Shown here: positions 54,418-63,191 of the stretch, piece after piece
Position numbering within the stretch: position 1 is the stretch's first letter
Layout: each line of letters starts with the position of its first letter
Source: Mycobacterium adipatum
Lineage (GTDB): Bacteria; Actinomycetota; Actinomycetes; Mycobacteriales; Mycobacteriaceae
Assembly (NCBI RefSeq): GCF_001644575.1
Contig: NZ_CP015596.1
Location: forward strand, 5,208,001 to 5,272,000
Reading direction: 5' to 3'
DNA length: 64,000 nucleotides
Made by a program: the position numbers and the translations under genes
Notes under the pieces: model-generated
What the model saw: only the letters and a program-made list of their open reading frames with translations
What the model was told of the DNA's origin: nothing
Databases searched by the model: none

Positions 54418-55782
54418 CTAGGAATCTGCGTAGTCCAACTGACGGGGCGCCGCCGCGGTGCCCGGGGTCTCGGTTCCGGTGATCGGACACCGCGCGGTCT
54501 CCGGAATCCCGGCCAGCGCCACCGCTCCGATCGCACACGCGGCCATCATGTAATACGCAGGGACCAGGTTGCTTCCGGTGACACCGACCAGCCAATCGTT
54601 GACCGCCGGGGCGGTGCCCCCGAAGATCGAGGTGGACACGTTGTAGGCGATGGCGAATCCGGCGAAACGCACCTGGGTGGGGAACATCGCGGGGAAGGTG
54701 GCCGAGATCGTGGCCAGCTGCGGCACATAGAGCAGTCCGAGCACCGCGAATCCGAGGATGGCGCCGCCCACTCCAGTGCCCATCACCAGGAACATCGGGA
54801 CACCGGCCACGAACAGTCCGATGAGCGAGAACCACCAGAGCGGCTTGCGGCCCAGCCGGTCTGAGAGCATTCCGGCGAACGGAACAAACACCATCATCGC
54901 GACCATGCCGATGATCGGCACCACCAGTGAGAGATTCGCCGACAGTCCGATGGACTGCTCCAGATAGGTGGGCATATACGTCAGCAGCGTGTAGTTGACC
55001 ACGTTCAGTGCCACCACGAGGCCACCGAGCCGCAGGATCGGGCGCCAGTACCCGGCCACCAAATCCTTGAACTGCCTCGATGTGGTGTCGGCAGTGTCGT
55101 CGGACTCGGCGAGGTCTCGGAACACCGGTGTGTCCGCCAGCCGCGAACGCAGGTACACGCCGACCAGGCCGAGCGGTGCGGCGACCAGGAACGGTAACCG
55201 CCAGCCCCATTCACCCATCTGATCCTCGGTCAGCAACAGCGAACACCCGAGCATCAGGCAGGCGCCCAGGGAGAAGCCGGCCAGCGTGCCGAATTCCAGG
55301 AAACTCCCCAGAAATCCGCGCCTGCGCGACGGTGCATACTCGGCCATGAACGTCGCCGCGCCACCGTATTCGCCGCCGGTGGAAAATCCCTGGACCATGC
55401 GGAGCGCCACCATGAGAATCGGTGCCCAGGTACCGATTGCGGCGTAGGACGGAATCAGACCAACGCACAGCGTCGCACCCGCCATCAACAGGATGGTCAG
55501 TGCCAGAACCTGTTTTCGCCCGATCCGATCACCGAGCGGCCCCCAGACCAGGCCGCCGAGCGGGCGCACCAGGAAGGACACCGCGAATGTCATCAGCGCG
55601 AGCAGCGTTGCGCGCTGGGTGTCACCGGGGAAGATGGCCGCCGAAATGTACGTCACACCGTAGGCGTAGATGCCGTAGTCGAACCATTCGGTGGCATTGC
55701 CGATCGCCGAAGCCGCCACCGCCCGCTTGACGACCCCGGGAGGCGGCGCCTCATCGACATCCGCCCTGGAACCCAACGTCAT
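54418..55782 (-). CDS. MFS transporter, metabolite:H+ symporter (ProP/MHS-like)
   Basis: A 454-residue major facilitator with twelve predicted helices. It has the conserved loop 2-3 motif GPLGDRIGRK and its second-half counterpart GMLSDRLGRKP. The start WFDYGIYAYG and the GFSTGGEYGGAATFMAEYAP block are typical of the MHS family (proline/betaine, citrate, shikimate and dicarboxylate uptake). The substrate is not decidable. It is a single gene between the methyltransferases and the STAS gene. Confidence 0.9.
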   Translation of the reverse strand: MTLGSRADVDEAPPPGVVKRAVAASAIGNATEWFDYGIYAYGVTYISAAIFPGDTQRATLLALMTFAVSFLVRPLGGLVWGPLGDRIGRKQVLALTILLMAGATLCVGLIPSYAAIGTWAPILMVALRMVQGFSTGGEYGGAATFMAEYAPSRRRGFLGSFLEFGTLAGFSLGACLMLGCSLLLTEDQMGEWGWRLPFLVAAPLGLVGVYLRSRLADTPVFRDLAESDDTADTTSRQFKDLVAGYWRPILRLGGLVVALNVVNYTLLTYMPTYLEQSIGLSANLSLVVPIIGMVAMMVFVPFAGMLSDRLGRKPLWWFSLIGLFVAGVPMFLVMGTGVGGAILGFAVLGLLYVPQLATISATFPAMFPTQVRFAGFAIAYNVSTSIFGGTAPAVNDWLVGVTGSNLVPAYYMMAACAIGAVALAGIPETARCPITGTETPGTAAAPRQLDYADS

Positions 55783-55900
55783 GCCCGCCTCTCTGGTGAC
55801 TGCCGCATGTGCGGTGCGCGCGCCAACACCTCACGCACCGCAACCCTGGTGGCGTGCCCGGCTCCACGCCGGGCTAAACATCGAGGGGCCGGGTCCGGTT

Positions 55901-56257
55901 TCAGTCGCGTAGCGCGGCCAGCGCCTCGCCGAGTTCGGCAAAGACACTCACCATATCGGCGATGCCGATCAGCTTGAGGTGCCGGCCGATCGCCGGCCCG
56001 TCCGCGACGATCGCCACCCGCACCGACGGCGCCAGGTCGATGTGCGCGGCGACGAGGACGCCCATCCCCGATGACGCAAGGAAGTCCACCGCAACGAGAT
56101 CCACCACGATGGCCGCGGGTGCCGCCGCGGCCGCGGCGGCAATCGCCTCCTCCAACTGTGGTGCCGTGAGGGCATCGACGGTTCCGCGGACCGCGACCAC
56201 GGCGGCACCGTCGATGCGGCGCACTTCGATGACGCAACGGGACGGCTGGCTGGTCAT
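55901..56257 (-). CDS. STAS-domain anti-sigma-antagonist-like protein
   Basis: A 118-residue single STAS domain, the fold of SpoIIAA-type anti-anti-sigma factors. The phosphorylatable serine position is in DFLASSGMGVLVAAH. It would act by binding a partner kinase/anti-sigma factor when dephosphorylated. GAGGCGAGGCGACC precedes the ATG at 56257. It lies 31 nt after the GT4 gene on the same strand and may be the last gene of that operon, giving a regulatory output of uncertain target. Confidence 0.88.
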   Translation of the reverse strand: MTSQPSRCVIEVRRIDGAAVVAVRGTVDALTAPQLEEAIAAAAAAAPAAIVVDLVAVDFLASSGMGVLVAAHIDLAPSVRVAIVADGPAIGRHLKLIGIADMVSVFAELGEALAALRD

Positions 56258-56288
56258 GGTCGCCTCGCCTCTGCAGCAGAGCGATCAC

Positions 56289-57368
56289 TCATCGAGAAAC
56301 CTCCAGTCCGTTTGTGCGCCGGGCCAGCATCAGCAACTGTTCGTAGCCGTCCACCGTCCGGTCGCTGCTCAACCGCATGCGCGCCGACGTCCCGATGCTG
56401 TCGCGGTCTTCCCGCAGCACCGAATCCAGCACGGCGGCCAGGCGCGTGGGTTCGTCGTCCCCGGCCGGGACCAGCCGGCCGCCGGGCAATGCGACGACCT
56501 CGGGCAGGCCACCGCGGCGCAGGCCCACCACGGGGGTCCCACACATCTGGGATTCCGCGGCCACCAGGCAGAAGGGCTCTTCCCAACGGGGTGTCACCAA
56601 TGTCGCCGCACTGTGCCCGTAGAGCTCGGCAAGACCTTTGTCATCAAGTGCACCAACGTATTCCACCCGCGGCCCAAGGACTGGACGGATGACACGATCG
56701 AACCATTCCGGGTCACTGACCGGTCCGGCCAGCCGCAGTACTCGACCACAGCGGGCCGCGGCCGCGATGGCGATATCGGCACCCTTCTCCGGGGTGAGGC
56801 GTCCGGCCCAGGCCAGGTCGGTACCACCGGGGCCCACCGGGAAGGCCGCGGGATCGACACCGTTGTGGATGACCCGCACTCCGGTCAACGTCTCCCATTG
56901 GGCGCGCAGCGCCGCACTGACCGCCACCAATTGTGACGTCGGGCCGGCCAACCAGGCACCGATCTCCATCCACGGAAACGGCGGGGTGTGCAGTGTGGTG
57001 ACCATCGGCACCCGCAGGGACGAACTCAACGCCAGCGGCAGCTGATGCAGACTCTGGTTGACAACGGCATCGATATCGGTGCGGTTCAGCAGATCTCGCA
57101 CGACTGCCAGGTAGGCGACCTGGTCGTCGAGGAAATCCGGTTCGGGCAGGTTGGGGTCGCCGGAGGCGACCGTCGACAACTCCGGGGTGTCCGGCATGAC
57201 ATGCAGGTCATCGGCGAGCCCCGCGGCGGTGCCCGCACGTGCCCACAACTCCACGTGGTGTCCCCGGGCGCGCAGTCCCCTGGACAGGATCGCGGTGAAG
57301 CGTTCCTGTCCGCCGGCGTAGGGCTCGGCCACCGGGTTGCGTGACGGCCCGATCACGGCAATCCTCAC
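56289..57368 (-). CDS. GT4-family glycosyltransferase (GT-B fold)
   Basis: A 359-residue glycosyltransferase. The N-terminal acceptor half begins with a GGQERF loop (YAGGQERFTAILSRGLRARGH). The C-terminal nucleotide-sugar half carries WAGRLTPEKGADIAI and the GT4 E-x7-E signature PRWEEPFCLVAAESQMCG. It is similar in type to MshA-like enzymes. The ATG at 57368 overlaps the GT2 stop (ATGA). It probably adds a sugar to a small acceptor made by the operon; donor and acceptor are unknown. Confidence 0.9.
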   Translation of the reverse strand: MRIAVIGPSRNPVAEPYAGGQERFTAILSRGLRARGHHVELWARAGTAAGLADDLHVMPDTPELSTVASGDPNLPEPDFLDDQVAYLAVVRDLLNRTDIDAVVNQSLHQLPLALSSSLRVPMVTTLHTPPFPWMEIGAWLAGPTSQLVAVSAALRAQWETLTGVRVIHNGVDPAAFPVGPGGTDLAWAGRLTPEKGADIAIAAAARCGRVLRLAGPVSDPEWFDRVIRPVLGPRVEYVGALDDKGLAELYGHSAATLVTPRWEEPFCLVAAESQMCGTPVVGLRRGGLPEVVALPGGRLVPAGDDEPTRLAAVLDSVLREDRDSIGTSARMRLSSDRTVDGYEQLLMLARRTNGLEVSR

Positions 57369-58072
57369 TGCGCCGCCTCGGCGTCCAAATCGGCGATGTA
57401 GGAACCGAATCCGCCGCTCACCCGCGACTCACTGCGCCCCGACGTGAGCACGCTGGTCTGGTGGGTGGCGATCCAGCGCGGCGTGCTGTCGCGGATGCGG
57501 TCGACGAGGCCAACATCCTCCTGACTCTCGACGTCGGGAAAGCCCCCCGCGCGCAGGTAGACATCGGCGCGGAATCCGAGATTGGCGCCGTGCACATGGT
57601 CGTGTCCCTCGCTCAGATCGTGATCGCGCAGCCACCGCTGGTAGAGCTGCGGGCTGAGATCCGCGGGTGTCACGGTGCCGATCACCGCATCCTGGCCCGA
57701 GTCCGCGAACTCGACCTGTCTGCGCAGCCAGTCCCCCGGCACCACGGTGTCGGCATCGGTGCACGCGATCCACAGCGCGTCGGGCTCCACGCCCGCGCGG
57801 CGGGCCCTGCTGATCGCCGCCGCGACGCCCGAGCGGCGCACCGCGCCGATCCGGCCGGCGGCACTGGTGAGCACATGAACGTCGAAGGCGCCCACGATCT
57901 CTGCGGTGTCATCGGTGCAGCGGTTCAGCACCACGGTGACACCGCAGGAGACCCCAGGGGCTCCGGCGCGCAGCACGGACATGCTGCGTTGCAGGCTGTG
58001 CAGGCATGCCGGGATATGCGCCTGCTCATCACGGGCCGGCACCACCACCTCGGCATGACGAATGGGCGTCAT
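57365..58072 (-). CDS. GT2-family glycosyltransferase (GT-A fold)
   Basis: A 235-residue family 2 glycosyltransferase. The N-terminal nucleotide fold AEVVVPARDEQAHIPAC, the metal-binding D-x-D in ACTDADTVVP, and the acceptor region HGANLGFRADVYLRAGGFPDV with base QEDVGL are all visible. No membrane segment is seen, so it is probably cytoplasmic. It overlaps the PIG-L/methyltransferase stop and the GT4 start by ATGA junctions, so the four genes are translationally linked. Confidence 0.9.
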   Translation of the reverse strand: MTPIRHAEVVVPARDEQAHIPACLHSLQRSMSVLRAGAPGVSCGVTVVLNRCTDDTAEIVGAFDVHVLTSAAGRIGAVRRSGVAAAISRARRAGVEPDALWIACTDADTVVPGDWLRRQVEFADSGQDAVIGTVTPADLSPQLYQRWLRDHDLSEGHDHVHGANLGFRADVYLRAGGFPDVESQEDVGLVDRIRDSTPRWIATHQTSVLTSGRSESRVSGGFGSYIADLDAEAAQ

Positions 58073-59430
58073 GAGGCACCGCGGTATTCGCGGTAGACCG
58101 AGACGGGCTCGCCCCATACCTCCACCACCAGGTCGACATCGGTGTAGCGGGCCCGCAATGGCAGGTCCAACAGCGCGGCGGCCTGCGCGTGCACGGCGGC
58201 GCCGTCGAGCGGGATACCTGCGGTGCGACCACGCCAGTGCGCCAAAACGATCTCGCCGCGGGCGGTCAGCTGCCTGCGCACCCGGCGCAGTGTCGCGGTC
58301 AGCTCGAGGCCATCGAGAAAATATCCGATCTCGGAGAGGATGATGGCGTCGAACGTCTCCTCGGGCAGATCGTCGGGGACGGCCCCGCAGATCCACCGGA
58401 CCGTGTCGGTCCGGTTCCTCGCGACGTCCAGCGCGCGTTCGCTCGCATCGATGGCCACCACGGTGTCGGCCCGGCCGGTCAACAGTTCCGAGAGTTGCCC
58501 AGTGGCACAGCCGACTTCCAGGATCCGCTGATAGCGTTCCCGTCCCAGGCAGGCCAGCACCAGCTCAAGTCGGCGCCGCTCGTAGGCGAAGTCGTCGAGG
58601 TGCCACGGATCCTGCTCCCCCGACACCATCATCGCGTCGAACGGTTCGGCGATGACAGCGCGTGCGCGCCCGGTCTGCACGGCCGCGTCGACGCGCTCGG
58701 CGAGATCGCTCGCCGCGGGCAGCAGGACCGTCTCGAAGGTCCGGTGGGCACGGTCGAGCACCGACGATCCGAGGATCGGCAGACCGTCGTCGGACTGCAG
58801 TTGGCTGGTGTAGCAGGCCAGCGCCGACCTCTTGGCGCTCAAACCCGGCAGCGACGGTGCCAGTGTCCGTAGCCGAGACCAGTCGATGTCTGCCGGAGTC
58901 GCCCAGTGCCACAACCAGATCGGATAGTTGAGCAGTACCGCCGACCGCTGCCGTGCCGCTGCCTCGGCGGCGCGGGCGGTGGCATCGTGATCGCAGTGAC
59001 CGTCGCACTCCACCGGGGCGAACACCACGGTGCGCTCGTCGATCAATCCGGCCAGCCGCCGGCGCAGGTCATCGTGTGACGTCTCCAGTTCGCCGTCGGG
59101 CAGATCCCACCACAGTGTGGCGATCTGGCCGCCGAGCACCGCGATGGCGCGATCCCCTTCGATGCGGCGCGGGGTTGCCGCCGGACCATCTCCCCCGTGG
59201 GTGAGGAAGACCACGGTGACATCCGCGCCCGATGCACTCAGGTCTGCCAGTGTTGCTCCCAGCGACAGTGTTTCGTCATCGGGATGTGGCGCCACCACGA
59301 GGATGTGTGGGCACCGCGCGGTGATCGCCGCCAGATCGAGTCGCGGTACGGTGTCCCACTCCGCGTCGAGCAGCCAGGTGGGCTCGTCGGTCCCGCTGTC
59401 CCGGTGGGTGAACGGCCGGGCCTCAGTCAT
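58069..59430 (-). CDS. PIG-L/LmbE deacetylase fused to SAM methyltransferase
   Basis: A 453-residue two-domain protein. Residues 35-245 form a PIG-L N-acetylsugar deacetylase domain with zinc-site motif HPDD (His49-Pro50-Asp51-Asp52) and a second His pair in DGHCDHDATARA. Residues 260-453 form a NodS-like class I methyltransferase with LEVGCATGQLSELL (about residue 303-313) and VAIDASERAL. Deacetylation then N-methylation of an amino sugar is the obvious reading, by analogy with MshB (deacetylase) and NodS (N-methylase). It starts 8 nt inside the ACAD-like gene at ATG 59430, and its stop overlaps GT2. Confidence 0.9.
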   Translation of the reverse strand: MTEARPFTHRDSGTDEPTWLLDAEWDTVPRLDLAAITARCPHILVVAPHPDDETLSLGATLADLSASGADVTVVFLTHGGDGPAATPRRIEGDRAIAVLGGQIATLWWDLPDGELETSHDDLRRRLAGLIDERTVVFAPVECDGHCDHDATARAAEAAARQRSAVLLNYPIWLWHWATPADIDWSRLRTLAPSLPGLSAKRSALACYTSQLQSDDGLPILGSSVLDRAHRTFETVLLPAASDLAERVDAAVQTGRARAVIAEPFDAMMVSGEQDPWHLDDFAYERRRLELVLACLGRERYQRILEVGCATGQLSELLTGRADTVVAIDASERALDVARNRTDTVRWICGAVPDDLPEETFDAIILSEIGYFLDGLELTATLRRVRRQLTARGEIVLAHWRGRTAGIPLDGAAVHAQAAALLDLPLRARYTDVDLVVEVWGEPVSVYREYRGAS

Positions 59431-60439
59431 GGTCGTACCCCGCAGCGGCGGCCGCGAGCTCGCCGAGATGGGCCAGATCGCGTTGCCCGTGGTGCTGTCG
59501 CAGATACACGCCCAGGTCGGCCACCCGCCGGGCGTAGGGCTCCTCACCGACAAGTGGGCCGGGGCCGAGCAGGTGCCCCGCGGTGAGCATGACGTGTTCG
59601 CACACCCGGGCCACGGTGGCCCGTACCCGCTGCGCGAGCAACATCGGGTCGGCGGCGCCGGCGTCGATCGCCTCGGCGGCGTGGTCCAGACCGGTCGCCG
59701 CGCTGAACATGCCCTCGTCGACGCCCCCGAACTGCGCAAGCGCTATCGGGTCGGCAGCCCGTTCGGCCAGCCTGGACACCATGCGTTCGCGAAACGCCAG
59801 GGCGATGCCGTACCAGACGGCTGCCACACCTATCCCGCCCCACGCGAAACCCGGCCGCTGCACATACCAGCCAGGGTGCCCCAACGGCACGGCGGGCAGC
59901 TCCCGCACCTCGATGGGTCCGCTGGGTATACCGGCCAGACCACGCGAGACCCACCGGGTCGGCACCACGCTGACGTGTTCCGGGTCCAAGCGGACCGCGA
60001 ATGCCTGCTGCCCCCGCCCGGCAACCTCGGCGGTGATCACCGCATGCGACAGCTGCCCGGCCAGGGAACACCAAGGCTTGGTCCCCGTCAACGTCCAGCC
60101 GTGCTGATCGCCGATCGCCGTCAGCCCCATTCCGGGTGCATGCGCGGCGTAGACGCCCCAGGTGGAGCCGCGGTCCGCACCGATCGCGGTGATCTCGGGG
60201 CCGACGCCGGCCTGCCGCAGGATCGCGTGCGCGTCCAGATGGGGTTCGACGACGCGGGCCAGCGACGCGTCGGCAAGGCCGAGGGTGGCAAGGGTGCTCA
60301 GATACTCGTGGGTGCGCCCGTCACCGGGCCGGTACTGCAGGTCGGACAGCTCGGTGGCGACGGCGAGCGCCGCGGAGACCTCGAAGCACCCACCCTCGGG
60401 CAGCCGTGACCGCAGTCGTTGATCGATGAGTGTCCGCAC
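59423..60439 (-). CDS. Acyl-CoA-dehydrogenase-like flavoprotein, catalytic Glu position altered
   Basis: A 338-residue protein with the ACAD fold: an N-terminal helical part, a beta-domain (GWTLTGTKPWCSLAG) and C-terminal helices. At the C-terminal site where acyl-CoA dehydrogenases carry xEGTxE with the catalytic base, this protein reads VYLRQHHGQRDLAHLG. Normal alpha,beta-dehydrogenation is therefore doubtful and an oxygenase or binding role is possible, as in ACAD-like amino-sugar N-oxygenases. GTG at 60439 begins the operon. A 16-bp palindrome lies 36-51 nt upstream. Confidence 0.8.
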   Translation of the reverse strand: MRTLIDQRLRSRLPEGGCFEVSAALAVATELSDLQYRPGDGRTHEYLSTLATLGLADASLARVVEPHLDAHAILRQAGVGPEITAIGADRGSTWGVYAAHAPGMGLTAIGDQHGWTLTGTKPWCSLAGQLSHAVITAEVAGRGQQAFAVRLDPEHVSVVPTRWVSRGLAGIPSGPIEVRELPAVPLGHPGWYVQRPGFAWGGIGVAAVWYGIALAFRERMVSRLAERAADPIALAQFGGVDEGMFSAATGLDHAAEAIDAGAADPMLLAQRVRATVARVCEHVMLTAGHLLGPGPLVGEEPYARRVADLGVYLRQHHGQRDLAHLGELAAAAAGYDHD

Positions 60440-60474
60440 CCTGTTCAGTCAACGCCTCGGCCCGGCGGCGAACT

Positions 60475-60490
60475 ACACCCTTAAGGGTGT
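60475..60490. promoter_or_regulatory. 16-bp perfect palindrome upstream of ACAD-like operon
   Basis: ACACCCTTAAGGGTGT is fully self-complementary and lies between the luxR-type gene stop (60503) and the ACAD-like GTG (60439). Its placement 36-51 nt before the start codon fits an activator or repressor site; it could also fold at the end of the luxR transcript. The adjacent LuxR-type protein is a candidate binder. Confidence 0.65.
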
Positions 60491-60502
60491 GATCCCAGTG
60501 CC

Positions 60503-61141
60503 TCAGGGCCGTACCCGGGCCGTGTCGGGCCGGAAATCGTGTTCCAGGCCCCAGGCGACGGCCTGCGCGCGCCGGGTCACCCCGAGTTTGCGATAGGCCG
60601 AACGCACCACCGACTTCACCGTGTTGATCGACAGGTAGCAGATCTCGGCGATCTCGTTGTTCGTTCGCCCCTGGGTGATCAGCGCGAGGACCTCCGCTTC
60701 ACGGGCCGAAAGGCCGGCGTGCCGACCGGGCCACGGCATGGGCATCGACATGCTGCCGTCGCCGCGTTCGACGAGCGTCTCGCCGGCGTGGATCCGCTCC
60801 AGGGAGTCGACCAGGCGGTCCACCGGCAACGACTTGGCAAGATAGCCGCTGACCCCGCCCGCCATCGAACGGTCGATCAGCAGCTGGTCAATATTCCAGG
60901 AGTACACCACAACTCGACCGATATGCGGTCGGTCGACGAGGTCGCTGACGTCGGTGCGGTCCCCTTGCGCGGCGGCGAACGTATCCCAGATCGCGATATC
61001 GACCGGGCTGTGCACATCGGTCCGTAGGTCGAGTTCGACGATGCGCAACCGGTCACGGTAGGGCTCGAGCAGTGCGGCCAGACCGGCGACGATCAGTTCG
61101 TAGTCGTTGACGATGGCCAGCCGCACGGGCACAGCGCTCAT
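60503..61141 (-). CDS. Orphan LuxR/NarL-type regulator with altered receiver
   Basis: A 212-residue protein. The N-terminal receiver-like domain has Asn-Asp in place of the usual acidic pair (IVNDYE), an Asp at the phosphoacceptor strand (IAIWDTF) and Lys in YLAKSL. The C-terminal LuxR HTH is LSAREAEVLALITQGRTNNEIAEICYLSINTVKSVVRSAYRKLGV. No kinase is adjacent. The weak acid pocket suggests atypical or no phosphorylation. It is read in the same direction as the ACAD-like operon 63 nt downstream and may control it. Confidence 0.88.
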   Translation of the reverse strand: MSAVPVRLAIVNDYELIVAGLAALLEPYRDRLRIVELDLRTDVHSPVDIAIWDTFAAAQGDRTDVSDLVDRPHIGRVVVYSWNIDQLLIDRSMAGGVSGYLAKSLPVDRLVDSLERIHAGETLVERGDGSMSMPMPWPGRHAGLSAREAEVLALITQGRTNNEIAEICYLSINTVKSVVRSAYRKLGVTRRAQAVAWGLEHDFRPDTARVRP

Positions 61142-61225
61142 GGTGCCTGCCTTCCGTTCGACTCACCTGCACCGACCCGACCACGATAGACGCAAGCCCG
61201 ATCGCCGGGGGGCGAGCAGCCGGCA

Positions 61226-62995
61226 TCAGAACCTGAGGTCGCCCAGCCATAGTGCGTGAGCCCCGCCGATGGAGCGTTCCGCCTGGTCGAAGGCGCCCGC
61301 CACCGAACTGCTCAGCAGCGCGCCGAGCGCATGGGGCACCGACGCCGCGGCCGGCTGGGAGGACGCCTTGGGCCTCAGCATGTCGCGCACCGACGAACCC
61401 GGGTAGTTGACGATCCGGACGTCGGTTTCGGGCTCGAGGCCGGCGCGAACCTTTGCCCGGTCGATCGCCGTACGCAGCCCGCCGAGTTCGTCGACCAGTC
61501 CCCGTTCTCGGGCGTCCGCACCGGTCCACACCCGGCCCCGCGCCACCTCCTCGACCGCCGCCACCGCGAGGCCACGCCCGTCGGCGACCCGTTGGACGAA
61601 ATCGGCGTAGAACAGGTCCGCCTCGGCCTCCACATGCGCCTGCTGCTGCGGGGTGAAACGCTCGTTGCTCGACCACGCGTCGGCATTCGCGTTGGTGCGC
61701 ACCGAATCCGAGCCGACACCCAACTTGTCCTTGAGCTGACGGGACACCAGTTTGCCGGTCACGACGCCGATCGAGCCGGTGATGGTGCCGGCGTTGGCGA
61801 CGATCTCGTCGGCCGCCATCGACACGTAGTATCCGCCGGACGCCGCCACCGCGCCCATCGATGCGATCACCGGTTTGCCGGCTTCGGTGGCCCGAACCAC
61901 CTCCCGCCAAATGGTTTCCGAGCCGGTGACCGACCCGCCCGGACTGTTCACCCGCAACACGATGGCCGACACGTCGTCGTCGGCGACGGCTTCGCGCAGT
62001 GCCGCCGCGATGGTGTCACCACCGGCACTGGAGTTCCCGAACGGCAGCATCTGCGGGCCGCCCCGGCCACTGACGATCGGACCGTCGAGGGTCACCACGG
62101 CCACCGTCGGCTTGGTCTTGCGGCCCGGGATCGGCGGAGCAGGTTTGAAAGAGTTCGCCTTGGCGTACCGGGACAGGAACAGCCGTGGCGGCGCATCGTC
62201 GCCATCGGCTTGCGCCGGGGCGCCGGTGAGCTCGGCGATCCGCGCGTAGGCCTCGTCACGGAATCCGATGCGGTCGACCAGCTTTGCCGACACCGCGGCG
62301 TCCCGCAGCAGCGGCGCCTGGTCGGCGAGCGCGTCCACGGTGGCGGTGTCGAGATGACGGGACTCGGCGACCGCGTGCAGCACCTGCGCGTGCAGGCTGC
62401 CGATCAGCGCGGTGTCCGCTTCGCGGTGCGCGTCCGTATAGCTGTCCTGGGTGAAAAGGTTTGCCGCCGACTTGTATTCGCCGCGGGCCACGAACTGCGC
62501 CTCGATCCCCGCCTTGTCCAGGGCGCTGCGCAGGAACAGCGCGCTGGTGGCGAATCCGATCAGGCCGACCGTGCCCGAGGGCTGCATCCATACCTCACCG
62601 AAGGCCGAAGCCAGGTAGTAGGACAACGTTCCCGGGTAGGTCTCCGCCCAGGCCAGGGTGGGCTTGGCCGTGCCGAACAGCGCGATGGCGTCCCGCAACT
62701 CCTGCACCGGACCCGGCGCCGCGGCGGACAGCTGGATCCGCGCGATCAGCCCGGCGACCCGGTCGTCCTCGGCGGCGCGGTGCAGCGCGTCGACCGTTTG
62801 CCGCAGCGTCAACGGCTTCCCGCCGAGAGATATCAGCGCCAGCGGATCGAAGCCGAGCGACTCGGGCGGCGCGGACTGCAGGTCGAGCTCGAGCACACAG
62901 CCGTCGGGCACACCGTTGTGACGGGCGGTGTCGACCTTGCGGACCAAGGACTTCAGGTCGTCGGGACCGGGCAGGCTGGGGAGGAATCCGAACAT
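61226..62995 (-). CDS. sppA: SppA, signal peptide peptidase (protease IV)
   Basis: A 589-residue fused-domain SppA of the S49 family. Catalytic Lys175 (ARGEYKSAANLF) is in the N-terminal half and nucleophile Ser386 (AVAASGGYYVSMAADEI) in the C-terminal half, as in the 67-kDa E. coli type. It degrades cleaved signal peptides at the membrane. There is no obvious N-terminal transmembrane helix. It is 196 nt after rplO, beyond a strong terminator, so it has its own promoter. It matches Rv0724. Confidence 0.95.
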   Translation of the reverse strand: MFGFLPSLPGPDDLKSLVRKVDTARHNGVPDGCVLELDLQSAPPESLGFDPLALISLGGKPLTLRQTVDALHRAAEDDRVAGLIARIQLSAAAPGPVQELRDAIALFGTAKPTLAWAETYPGTLSYYLASAFGEVWMQPSGTVGLIGFATSALFLRSALDKAGIEAQFVARGEYKSAANLFTQDSYTDAHREADTALIGSLHAQVLHAVAESRHLDTATVDALADQAPLLRDAAVSAKLVDRIGFRDEAYARIAELTGAPAQADGDDAPPRLFLSRYAKANSFKPAPPIPGRKTKPTVAVVTLDGPIVSGRGGPQMLPFGNSSAGGDTIAAALREAVADDDVSAIVLRVNSPGGSVTGSETIWREVVRATEAGKPVIASMGAVAASGGYYVSMAADEIVANAGTITGSIGVVTGKLVSRQLKDKLGVGSDSVRTNANADAWSSNERFTPQQQAHVEAEADLFYADFVQRVADGRGLAVAAVEEVARGRVWTGADARERGLVDELGGLRTAIDRAKVRAGLEPETDVRIVNYPGSSVRDMLRPKASSQPAAASVPHALGALLSSSVAGAFDQAERSIGGAHALWLGDLRF

Positions 62996-63150
62996 CTTCC
63001 GAGCCTACCGGCGGCGACGGCCTGCGCCGGTGGTCGACTGAACCCAGGTAGGCGAACAGGCGCAGCGAGCGCCCTGGCGTCAGCCAACTCGACGCTCACC
63101 GGCATCTGGCTGAACTCACGGAGATGGACCCGCGCGGCCGGGCAACGCAA

Positions 63151-63176
63151 AAGGCCCCTGCCGAAGCAGGGGCCTT
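63151..63176 (-). terminator. Intrinsic terminator with UUCG loop after rplO
   Basis: AAGGCCCCTGC (63151-63161) pairs with GCAGGGGCCTT (63166-63176). In the leftward transcript the 4-nt loop is UUCG and the stem is followed by UUGCGUUG, with UUUU spanning the end of the stem. This is the clearest classic intrinsic terminator in the window and ends the spc operon at rplO. Confidence 0.9.
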
Positions 63177-63191
63177 CGCGGTCAGAGACTT

